This document shows, one piece after another, positions 1 through 6,618 of a stretch of DNA of 9,814 bases. Positions within the stretch are counted from its first letter, which is position 1. Each line of letters begins with the position of its first letter. Both the position numbers and the translations under genes were made by a program. The stretch covers positions 1 to 9,814 of the forward strand of contig CAUJIL010000085.1 in NCBI GenBank assembly GCA_963204845.1, given 5' to 3'. The DNA is from Pseudomonadota bacterium (GTDB lineage: Bacteria > Pseudomonadota > Gammaproteobacteria > Pseudomonadales > UBA5518). The notes beneath the pieces were generated by a model. The model was not told where the DNA came from. It saw only the letters and a list, made by a program, of their open reading frames with translations, and did not search any database.

Positions 1-1
1 C

Positions 2-547
2 GTGGCGCATCCGTGCGCCTTCGAGGACCTCGACGAGGCCAGCCGGCAATGGGAGCTCGCGCTGAACGTGAACGGGGTCGTCAACTGCTGCCAGGCGGTC
101 GGTGTCGACATGCTGGCACGCGGCCAGGGATCGATCGTCAACATCTCGTCGAACTCCTCACTGGTCGGGGAGGCGGCCGCGAACGTGATCCACTACGGCG
201 GCACCAAGGGGTTCGTGAACAGCTTCGGCAAGGCGCTGGCGTGGGAATGGGCGAAGAAAGGCGTGCGCGTGAACACGATCTGTCCCGGCTGGATCGTGCC
301 CTACGAGGCATCCGACGTCGGCGAGGGCAGCTTCTGGAACCGTTTTGGCTTCGAGACGATGGGCAAACCCGACGATATGCAGCGCGCACTGCAGGAGGGT
401 TCGCTGTTCAACATGAGCGGTCTGCCGATCCCGCGCCTCGGCAGGCCCGAGGACATCGCCTGGCTCACGATGTTCCTCGCCTCGGATCGCGCGAGCTACA
501 TCACGGGCCAGATGGTCAGCGTCAGCGGCGGCGCGTGGATGTTCTGA
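2..547 (+). CDS. Short-chain dehydrogenase/reductase (SDR), 3' part only
   Basis: This is the C-terminal part of a classical SDR oxidoreductase, an NAD(P)-dependent enzyme that interconverts alcohols and ketones in the cytoplasm. The frame is open to the left edge, so the N-terminal Rossmann strand with its TGxxxGIG cofactor motif lies outside the window; the first GTG is not taken as the true start. Visible in the 181 residues are the NVNG motif (residues 22-25), the VNISS strand with the likely catalytic Ser (about residue 50), the active-site YGGTK (Tyr65, Lys69), the NTICPGW segment after the active site, and the C-terminal GRPEDIAWLTMFLASD and YITGQ..SVSGG motifs that end almost every classical SDR. 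The C-terminus looks complete. It converges on the LysR remnant with a 14-bp gap. Substrate cannot be told; steroid, acyl or sugar alcohol oxidation are all possible. Confidence 0.9.
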   Translation: MAHPCAFEDLDEASRQWELALNVNGVVNCCQAVGVDMLARGQGSIVNISSNSSLVGEAAANVIHYGGTKGFVNSFGKALAWEWAKKGVRVNTICPGWIVPYEASDVGEGSFWNRFGFETMGKPDDMQRALQEGSLFNMSGLPIPRLGRPEDIAWLTMFLASDRASYITGQMVSVSGGAWMF

Positions 548-561
548 AGGCATTCACGCCG

Positions 562-1047
562 TCAGGAGGCGAAGATCGAGCGCAGATTCTCCCGCAGCCA
601 GCCCAGGTCCGGGTCGCTGTCGCGCGCGGCGTGCCAGTACAGACGCACTTCCATCGTCTCGACCGTGTCCATGTCGCGCGGCATCGGCCACAGGCGCGTT
701 CCGGGAAACGAGGACACGATCTGCCCGAGAGCGGCCCGCTGGGCGGTCAGCAACAGGCGTGACCCGGCGACCGCCTTGCACGCCGTCCAGTAATCCTGGC
801 AGCGCAGCACGATCCGGCGCGCCAGGCGCAGGCGTTCGAATTCCAGGCTCACGAAATCGGTCCAGCGCTCGCTCGAGATCACCAGCACGTGATCCTGCTC
901 GAGGTAGCTGCGCAGATCGAAACCGTCGCCGGCCGCCGGATGGTCGGCGCGCGCCATGATGGCCAGCCGCTCGTCGATCAACGGCTCGCTGCAGACCTGG
1001 GTGGAATGCGGGACCTGCATCTGGATCGCGGCATCGAGAACGTCCAA
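562..1047 (-). pseudogene. LysR-type regulator, C-terminal fragment
   Basis: The 161 residues match the second half of a LysR-type effector-binding domain. An LDVLDAAIQ segment corresponds to the usual GExDLAI strand; ERLAIMARADHP corresponds to the conserved (E)RLVCLVRxDHP turn; LLLTAQRAALGQ and a final RLYWHAARDSDPDLGWLRENL are the typical end of the family. The DNA-binding winged helix and the first half of the effector domain (about 140 residues) are missing. Reading upstream in this frame, a TAG stop (1048-1050) comes immediately before the TTG at 1047, and the DNA beyond encodes a receptor C-terminus on the other strand. There is no ATG and no sensible ribosome binding site, so the fragment is very unlikely to act as a regulator. 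An intact gene would have pointed away from the neighbouring receptor, the usual LysR/target arrangement. Confidence 0.78.
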
Positions 1048-1050
1048 CTA

Positions 1051-1188
1051 TCGAGCGGAACGCTGCGCGCGGCGCTGTGGGCGCGCCACCTGACCGACGA
1101 GGAATACAACTCCTCCGGCATCAATTTCGGCGTGCTCGGACCGATCGCCGCGCAATACGGCGAACCGCGCACCTGGGGCATCGTGTAG
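1051..1188 (+). pseudogene. TonB-dependent receptor, C-terminal remnant (last barrel strands)
   Basis: The 45 residues contain LWARHLTDEEY followed by SSGINFGVLGPIAAQYGEPR and TWGIV. This is the signature end of an outer-membrane TonB-dependent receptor: LWGRNLTDEEY, a short loop, FG..G, then GEPRTxG. Compare the receptor at 3149-5533, which ends LWGRNLGNEEV...GIDFGALG...SVGADLRYVY. Two things are wrong. Everything before these strands (about 700 residues) is gone, replaced by the LysR fragment; the join lies at about 1035-1050, since the frame stays open a little further left and the exact point cannot be fixed by eye. The other end also stops early: the last five or so residues, including the terminal aromatic residue needed for outer-membrane assembly, are missing because the frame runs into the GTAG head of a REP unit, which provides the TAG stop. 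It is a non-functional relic. Confidence 0.75.
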
Positions 1189-1268
1189 GTCCGGGCTGTG
1201 CCCGGACAAATGTTCGGCCACAGGCCGAACCTACGCGGACACGTGTTCCGCCACAGGCCGAACCTACG
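1185..1268. repeat. REP/BIME-like hairpin array 1 (three units)
   Basis: Three short hairpin units fill the space between two convergent reading frames. Unit A points right: GTAGG head at 1185-1189, arm TCCGGGC (1190-1196), loop TGT, arm GCCCGGA (1200-1206). Unit B points left: arms GTTCGGCC (1212-1219) and GGCCGAAC (1223-1230) around an ACA loop, then CCTAC (1230-1234), the complement of the GTAGG head. Unit C (1245-1263, head to 1267) repeats unit B 33 bp further on with one mismatch in its left arm. The heads point outward at both ends of the array. A GTAG tetranucleotide 5' of a short palindrome is the known hallmark of REP sequences handled by REP-associated tyrosine transposases; no such transposase is in the window. 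The hairpins may also end transcription for both converging genes, though no T-tract follows. Confidence 0.8.
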
Positions 1269-3123
1269 GCGCGTAGACCAGCAAGGCGTTGCCGGGACGC
1301 AGGATCGAGCTCGCGCCCGAGGTGACGTAGACGGCACCGCGACCGATCACGACCGGGTACCCCGACACCTGCCCGCCGCGTGCGGTCGCCCCGCCCACGG
1401 CGGCGAATTCGACCCCGGTGTCGATCGCGCGCAGCAGGCTGCCGTCGCGCGTCGCGTAGACACGCAGATGCCCGTCCCAGGAACCGGTGAACACTGCGCC
1501 GGGAACCGCGGTGGGCGCCGCGACGAACGCCGCCAGACAGCCGTCGGCTCCCCACGCGCAGCGCGGATCGGGGCCCGCGACCCGCCACAGCACGGCGCCG
1601 GTCGCCGGGTCGAGTGCCGCCAGCCCACCCGGGCGATGCGGTGCGCGCACCTCGTCGTCCGACACCGGCACGTACAGCGCGGCGCCGTCGAACGCCATGC
1701 CGTACATCACACCGCCGAGGTCACCACCCAGCGCGACCCGCGTGCGCCACAGCTCCGCACCGCCACGATCGGGATCCAGCCCGTACACCCAGCCCCACTT
1801 CTGCCCTACCGCCAGCACCTCGCGACCTTCGCCCACCTGCAGGATCGACACCGACGTGCCCATCGAGAACAGGTTGCGGCAATCGGTCTGAGCGTGCGCC
1901 GCGCAGATCGCTTCGCGCTCGGCGGCTTCGGGCAGGAACTGCCGCTGCCAACGCCGCTCGCCGCTCTCCAGATCGTAGGCGATCACCGAGTACGGCCCCT
2001 GCGGATTCAGGAAGCCGTACTCCTCGGCGGTGCTCGCGTACACCAGACCCCGCTTCGCATCGATGGCGAGCGGTGTGTACGTCGCGGCACCGGCCGGGCC
2101 GAAACGTGGCGGGTCCGCATCCGGCGCCGAACGCAACACCGGCTCTTCGGCGATGTGATAGCGCTTCCACAGCAGGCGTCCGCTCACGAGATCGAGCGCT
2201 GCCACACCGCCACGCGAGGTACAGCAGGCGTGCGCGGGCTCGTGCGTCAGCGGGTCCTCGATGCCGGAAATCGGCACGTACACGCGCCCCGCGTGCACGG
2301 CCGGCGCCGCGGTGATGCGCGACAGCGCATGCTCCTCGACGCGCGTCGCCCACAGCGGCGCGCCGCTGCGCGCATCGAGCGCGGTCAGGGTGCTGTTGTC
2401 GTCGCCGAACAGCGCCACGACGCGCTCGCCGCCGCCGGCCTCCGGCACCGTCGCCAGCGTGACAGCACGCACCACGCGGCCTTCGACCGGGTGCGCCCAG
2501 CGGGTGCAGCCGGTCGCGGCATCGAGCGAGAGCACGTGCGTGCTCGCGGCGAGGTAGACGCGATTGCCTGCGAGACTGACCGGCCCCGCCGCGCGTCCCG
2601 GGTACGCGAAGCTCCAGCGCAGGCGCAGCTTCGGCACGCTGGCAGCGTCGATCCCGGCATCGGCGCGGTAGCGGAGGTTGCGCGGATCGGCCTGGATGCT
2701 GCTCCAGTCCGACGGATCGAGCACCACCTCGTCCAGAGGCTGTTTGCAGGCATTGGCCATCGGATCCACAGGCGGTTCCGCGTCACGGCCCGTCAGCAGC
2801 ACCACCAGCGAACGGATCTGTTCGTCCGACAGTCCCTCGGCCATCGGCCGCATCGCGCCGGCACGCAGCGCGTGCAGCACGTTCTCCGGCGGGGTGTAGC
2901 GCAACGCCGCGCGTGGCGGCACGCGCCCCTGCGGTCGATCGTGGCATGAGGCGCACCGCGCTGCGTACATGTGCGCCGCCGGCGAGTCCTCGCCGGTACC
3001 ACCGATCACGTTGCCGTGGGCGTCGAGCTGCACGGCCACGGCCGGCACACTGGCCGCTGCAAGCAGCAGTGCGACTCCGGCCAGGGCCGCTAGACGTGGT
3101 GCGCAACCTACTCGTGCCTGCAT
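1264..3123 (-). CDS. Secreted cytochrome c-PQQ dehydrogenase, polyvinyl-alcohol-dehydrogenase-like
   Basis: This is a predicted periplasmic quinohemoprotein that oxidises an alcohol using PQQ and passes electrons to its own heme c. The 619 residues begin with a signal peptide (residues 1-30, hydrophobic core LAALAGVALLLAAA, probable cleavage at AVA). A small cytochrome c domain follows, with heme motif CASCH (57-61) and probable axial Met91 or Met94 in GAMRPM. From about residue 135 there is a beta-propeller with repeated ALDxxTGxxLW-type blades. The ACCTSRGG motif places a vicinal Cys pair at 300-301, and FSMGTSVSILQ plus GQKWGWVYGLDPD are typical of the polyvinyl-alcohol dehydrogenase branch. 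I chose ATG 3123 because AAGGA lies 10 nt upstream; ATG 3141 (MKDART) is in frame but lacks a purine-rich site. It starts 25 nt after the receptor stop, so the two should be co-transcribed. The TAG stop lies in a REP head. Substrate is unproven; secondary alcohols or polymers are candidates. Confidence 0.82.
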   Translation of the reverse strand: MQARVGCAPRLAALAGVALLLAAASVPAVAVQLDAHGNVIGGTGEDSPAAHMYAARCASCHDRPQGRVPPRAALRYTPPENVLHALRAGAMRPMAEGLSDEQIRSLVVLLTGRDAEPPVDPMANACKQPLDEVVLDPSDWSSIQADPRNLRYRADAGIDAASVPKLRLRWSFAYPGRAAGPVSLAGNRVYLAASTHVLSLDAATGCTRWAHPVEGRVVRAVTLATVPEAGGGERVVALFGDDNSTLTALDARSGAPLWATRVEEHALSRITAAPAVHAGRVYVPISGIEDPLTHEPAHACCTSRGGVAALDLVSGRLLWKRYHIAEEPVLRSAPDADPPRFGPAGAATYTPLAIDAKRGLVYASTAEEYGFLNPQGPYSVIAYDLESGERRWQRQFLPEAAEREAICAAHAQTDCRNLFSMGTSVSILQVGEGREVLAVGQKWGWVYGLDPDRGGAELWRTRVALGGDLGGVMYGMAFDGAALYVPVSDDEVRAPHRPGGLAALDPATGAVLWRVAGPDPRCAWGADGCLAAFVAAPTAVPGAVFTGSWDGHLRVYATRDGSLLRAIDTGVEFAAVGGATARGGQVSGYPVVIGRGAVYVTSGASSILRPGNALLVYAP

Positions 3124-3148
3124 GGTGCGAGCGTCCTTCATGAGGAGA

Positions 3149-5533
3149 TCAGTACACGTAACGCAGGTCGGCCCCGACGCTGCGCAGTTCGCGGTAGGTG
3201 TTGCTGGCGTACCCCAGCGCACCGAAGTCGATGCCGAACTCGCGCACCTCCTCGTTGCCGAGGTTGCGACCCCACAGCGCCACCGACAACTCGCCGCGCG
3301 ACACCGGTATCTGCTGGAGCGTGAGGCGCGCGTTCCACAGCGTGTAGCTGTCGCTCGCGTCGTAAAGATTGAGTTGCGGCGCGAAGCTGCGCTCACCGGC
3401 GTAGGAGGCATCGACCTGCGCGACCACGGTGCCGAAGCTGCAGCGCGGAAAGGTGTACTGGACGATCATCGCCGCGGAATTTTCCGGTCCGCCGGTGGTG
3501 GTGCTGGCGTCGTCCGCGATGTCGGCGACCAGCGCCTCGCCGTCGTCACCGAACACCGGGAACCCGGTGACCGGGTCGTTCACGCTGGTGACGAAGCGTG
3601 TGTAGTCGATGTCGACGTACCCGTAGGCGAGGGTAAGCAGCAGGCTTTCGGTCGGTGCCGCGGTCAGATCGATCTCCACGCCGGTCGCCTCCGACGCGCC
3701 GGCATTGACGATCCGCGACGAGGCGCCCGCGCTGCCCGCCTCGAACTGCGACACCTGTCGATCGTCGTACTCGTAGTAGAAAATCGCTGCGTTCAGGCGC
3801 AGGCGGTTGTCCAGCCACTCGCTCTTGCCGCCGATTTCTCACGACTCGACGGTTTCCTCGTCGGCCGGTGTCTCGAAAGCGCTGGTGGTGGCCGCGCGGA
3901 TGTTGAAGCCCCCGGCGCGGTAACCGCTCGCGTACTTCGCATAGACCATGACCGTGTCGCTCCAGTCGTAGGTCAACGTGAACGAGGGATTGAAATGATT
4001 CCACGAATCGTCGGCCGCCAGCGTCGCGAGCCCCACGTCGTTGAACAGGTTGTGCAGCGTCGTGGCCTTGTCGTCCACGCTCCAGCGCAGCCCGAGAATC
4101 GCCGTGAGGCGGTCGTTCATGCGGTAATCGAACTGGCCGTAGACGGCCCACGCATCGTTGTCGGTCGCATACTCGTAGTCCGGCGCGGTCGCCAGCACCA
4201 CACTCTTGCCGAAGCACTCGCCGGCGCACAGGTAGGCCTGCGTGTCGGGATCCAGTTCACCGAAGGCGAGCGGTGCCGGAAGCGCGAAGCGCTGCGGATC
4301 CCGTTGCCGGCCCTCTTCGTGGAAGTAATAGACGCCCGCGTTGTAGCCGAAGCGCTCGTCGAACAGACGGCCCACGAACTGGAACTCCTGTGACCACTGC
4401 TCGTGCGTGTTGAACCCCGAGGAGACGAACGCCGGCACCAGGCTGCCGGCAGGAACCAGGCTACCGTCGAAGTCCGGCCCCAGCACGTCGGTGCCGTCGG
4501 TGGGAAAGTCCCCGAACGCCTGGCCTCCGTAGCGATTGTCGAATTCGCGCCACGACGAGATCGACTTCAGCGTCGCCGCCCCGAGATCGACGCTCACCGT
4601 CAGCGCGTGCCCGTCGATCTCGAGCGTCTGGTCCTTGCCGTCTTCGGCGTAAGGCAGGTGCCCGCGTCGCCGCGACGAAGCCGTTGCCTCCAGCCGCTCG
4701 TAATGCGGGCCACCGAGCATCACGTGCAGCGGCCGGACGTAGCTCATCTGGCTGAGGTTGGTGTTGGAGTCCTGCTGGTAATGGTCGTAGACGTAATCGG
4801 CCGTGACCGTGTCCGAGGGCGTCCAGCGCAGCGCGGCGCGCCAGGCCTGCTGGTCGTACTGGCCAAGATCACCGCCGGTGATACTGCTCTTGGCGAGCTC
4901 CCCGCGCTCACCGTGGATGAACGACAGCTTGGCGGCGAAATCGCCGAAAGCCCCGGTGTCCAGCGAGGTCGCGCTGCGCAACAGTTCCCGTTCACCGACC
5001 GTCAGTTCCTGGGTGAAGCCGAACTCGCGCCGCGGCTTCGCGGTCACCACGTTCACGGCACCACCGGTGGTGTTGCGCCCGTACAGCGTGCCCTGCGGCC
5101 CACGCAGCACCTCGATGCGCTCGAGGTCGACCACCTCGAACGCGGCGGCCGAACTGCGTCCCAGATACACCCCGTCGACGTAGATCCCCACCGTGGGATC
5201 CACCGCCAGCGACGGCTCGGCCGATGCCACACCGCGGATGCCGATCGCGTAGGCGTTCAGGCTGGCCGGGGTCTTGTCCATGCGCAGGTTCGGCGTGTAG
5301 GCCGCGATATCACCGCTCTCGATCACGCCGAGGGCGTCGAGCGTTTCGGCATCGAAAACCGAAAGCGCGATCGGTGTGTCCTGCAGGGATGCCTCGACGC
5401 GCTCGGCAGTGACGATGATTTCCTCGAGGCCGCCGGAGCCTTCCTGGGCACTTGCCTGTTGGGCAGCGATGGTGGCCGTTGCCGCCGAGATCGCAATTGC
5501 CAGAAATCGTGCCGGAGTGCTGGATCGAATCAT
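3149..5533 (-). pseudogene. TonB-dependent outer-membrane receptor with one in-frame nonsense codon
   Basis: Read through one stop, this is a full-length 794-residue TonB-dependent receptor, which would bring a substrate across the outer membrane. Visible in order: signal peptide (residues 1-30, ending QASAQ); a short N-terminal segment LEEIIVTAERVE; the plug domain, with SLAVDPTVGIYVDGVYLGR (about 108-126) and RGPQGTLYGRNTTGGAVN (144-161); then the beta-barrel, ending VGADLRYVY with the terminal aromatic of outer-membrane proteins. The start at 5533 has GGGAG 7 nt upstream. Codon 565 (3839-3841) is TGA within VES-stop-EIGGKSEWLDNRL. Family members usually have Trp or Tyr there (ESWELG-like), so TGG to TGA is the simplest event. 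The 229 codons after it stay in the same frame with no other stop. Translation would end mid-barrel, giving a dead protein unless the stop is read through or is a sequencing error. It heads the operon with the PQQ enzyme. Confidence 0.85.
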
Positions 5534-5575
5534 CGCGGTGCTCCCTGGAATCGTTATCGGTAGATGTCGGGGGCA

Positions 5576-5604
5576 AAGATACATGACGATCGGCTTGTTC
5601 GCAA
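5576..5604 (-). promoter_or_regulatory. Candidate promoter for the receptor/PQQ operon
   Basis: On the minus strand, TTGCGA (5604-5599) and TATCTT (5581-5576) are separated by exactly 17 bp, and each box matches 4 of 6 bases of the sigma-70 consensus. A start about 7 bp downstream would leave a leader of roughly 35 nt before the receptor ATG at 5533, with its GGGAG site at 5545-5541. The -35 box lies inside one copy of the direct repeat described for 5594-5634, which suits repression by the divergent TetR protein. This is a consensus match by eye only. Confidence 0.4.
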
Positions 5605-5634
5605 GACGTGTGTCCTGTTGGCAAGACATACGTC
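5594..5634. promoter_or_regulatory. Candidate TetR operator: 18-bp palindrome within a 20-bp-period direct repeat
   Basis: The core is an imperfect palindrome at 5611-5628, of the form TGTC-n-TG-nnnn-CA-n-GACA (12 of 18 positions symmetric). It is embedded in a direct repeat in which GCAAGAC occurs at 5601 and again at 5621, two helical turns apart; the 20-bp copies beginning at 5595 and 5615 agree at 15 of 20 positions. A smaller palindrome, CTTG-nnnn-CAAG, lies at 5594-5605. Symmetric 14-20-bp sites between a tetR gene and its divergent target are where TetR-family dimers usually bind. The site touches the -35 box of the receptor promoter and the -35 box of a possible tetR promoter (TTGGCA 5618-5623, 17 bp, TAGACT 5641-5646), so one bound protein could control both directions. 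Function is inferred from position and symmetry. Confidence 0.45.
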
Positions 5635-5695
5635 GTTTCATAGACTGCGTCGTGCGACGGGAGGCGGATCGACTCGTGCTCCCCGCCGCCCCGGC

Positions 5696-5724
5696 GTGAC
5701 GATTCGCCGATCGCCCCCTAGAAT
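5696..5724 (+). promoter_or_regulatory. Candidate promoter for the TetR gene
   Basis: GTGACG (5696-5701) and TAGAAT (5719-5724) lie 17 bp apart; the -10 box matches the sigma-70 consensus at 5 of 6 positions and the -35 box at 4 of 6. The predicted leader is about 45 nt to the ATG at 5776. The rest of the 242-bp gap between the receptor and the TetR gene shows no further open frame or repeat. An upstream alternative at 5618-5646 overlaps the proposed operator. Confidence 0.35.
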
Positions 5725-5775
5725 CCCGCGCGACGTCAAACGGCCCAGCGCAGCACAAGGACAGTCCGACACCGC

Positions 5776-6429
5776 ATGAAACGTGCACGCTTTCCCAGGG
5801 TCGCCGACACGGCGCACGAACGGCGCATCCACATCATCGAGGTGACCGCGGCACTGATCGCGCAAGAGGGCCTCGCCGGCATCTCGGTACGCGTGGTGGC
5901 GGAACACGCCGGGTGTTCACGCGGACTCGTCGAACACTATTTCCGGAGCAAGGCCGAACTGCTCGAGACCGCGAACCGCTGGGTCAACGAAACCTACCTC
6001 GAGCGCGTGGCGAGTGCGGTAGGCACACTCAGCGGCCTGGCGGCGCTGGAGGCTCGGCTGCGCCATCTGCTGCCGTACACCGGGCAGGTGCTGGACGAGT
6101 GGCGCGTGCGGCTGGAATTCTGGCGCCAGACAGGAACGAACTCCGCGCTCGCAGAGGACAACAACGAATCGTTCTACGCGGCGTACACACAGATTCTGGC
6201 GGACATGCGGCATGCGCAGGCGCACGGCGAGATCCCGGAGTCGGTGCCGGTGATCGAGGCGTCCGAACTCGTGCTGCTGCTCGTGATCGGCATCGCCACC
6301 GCCTGCGTCGGCAACGAATTGTTGCGGCAACCGCGGCCGCTGGACCGGCGGGTCGAGATGATCCTCGGCATGTTGAAGACCGGCGCCCTGGGAGCGCTGC
6401 GCGTGGGTGACCCCGAGATCGAGTACTGA
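5776..6429 (+). CDS. TetR/AcrR-family transcriptional regulator
   Basis: This is a 217-residue one-component regulator, normal length for the family. The N-terminal DNA-binding domain spans about residues 15-62: helix 1 in RRIHIIEVTAALIAQEGLAG, then the helix-turn-helix GISVRVVAEHAGCSRGLVEHYF (36-56), followed by the family's SKAELL. The rest is a helical ligand-binding and dimerisation domain; its later part has the hydrophobic SELVLLLVIGIATACVG segment. The GLVEHYF form of the recognition helix recalls the BetI-like branch, but the ligand cannot be predicted. The ATG is preceded by AAGGA at 5757-5761, a rather long 14 nt upstream. The gene is divergent from the receptor/PQQ operon, and a palindrome lies between them, so it most likely represses that operon and perhaps itself. 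The reading frame is intact although the receptor it probably controls is broken. Confidence 0.9.
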   Translation: MKRARFPRVADTAHERRIHIIEVTAALIAQEGLAGISVRVVAEHAGCSRGLVEHYFRSKAELLETANRWVNETYLERVASAVGTLSGLAALEARLRHLLPYTGQVLDEWRVRLEFWRQTGTNSALAEDNNESFYAAYTQILADMRHAQAHGEIPESVPVIEASELVLLLVIGIATACVGNELLRQPRPLDRRVEMILGMLKTGALGALRVGDPEIEY

Positions 6430-6442
6430 AACTCCAACGGAG

Positions 6443-6470
6443 GCCCGGACCGAAATGTTCGCGTCCGGGC
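6443..6470 (+). terminator. Inverted repeat after the TetR gene, possible terminator
   Basis: GCCCGGAC (6443-6450) and GTCCGGGC (6463-6470) form a perfect 8-bp, GC-rich stem around a 12-nt loop, starting 14 nt after the TetR stop. There is no T-run, so if it stops transcription it is not a classic intrinsic terminator. The right arm also forms the left arm of a degenerate REP hairpin (6464-6480), so the two folds are mutually exclusive. Confidence 0.3.
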
Positions 6471-6614
6471 TTGGCCCCGACATTTGCGGGGAACCTGTTC
6501 GGCCACAGGCCGAACCTACGGACGTTCACCCGTAGGTCCGGGCTGTGCCCGGACATTTAGTTCGGCCACAGGCCGAACCTACGCGGACATTGTTCGGCCA
6601 CAGGCCGAACCTGC
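6464..6614. repeat. REP/BIME-like hairpin array 2 (five units)
   Basis: Most of the 189-bp gap between the convergent TetR and flavoprotein genes is made of the same hairpins as array 1. In order: a degenerate right-pointing unit (6464-6480) with one stem mismatch and no GTAGG head; a left-pointing unit (stem 6497-6515, CCTAC tail to 6519); a right-pointing unit with head at 6532-6536 and a perfect stem at 6537-6553; and two left-pointing units (6560-6578 and 6592-6610) exactly 32 bp apart, the last with a CCTGC tail in place of CCTAC. The order right-left with a GGACA link in between matches array 1 closely. The right-pointing unit has arms TCCGGGC and GCCCGGA; the left-pointing ones read on the other strand have TTCGGCC and GGCCGAA. 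No gene lies in this gap. Confidence 0.8.
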
Positions 6615-6618
6615 GCGA

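Noticed and set aside
557..571. Small inverted repeat between the SDR and LysR stops as a terminator
   Set aside because: Only a 4-bp stem (CGCC/GGCG) with a 7-nt loop and no T-run; too weak to call.
3839..3841. TGA as a selenocysteine or other recoded codon
   Set aside because: The position is a barrel residue where Trp or Tyr is expected, not a redox site, and no convincing recoding hairpin is seen just downstream.
3546..4229. Frameshift in the TonB receptor suggested by an overlapping open frame near the stop
   Set aside because: Both receptor halves are in the same frame and continue each other's homology across the TGA; the other frame has no receptor motifs.
6497..6610. CRISPR-like regular repeats with about 32-bp spacing
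   Set aside because: The gaps between hairpins are only about 13-17 bases and are themselves largely repeated (CCTACGCGGACA), units occur in both orientations, and no cas gene is present. A REP array explains them.
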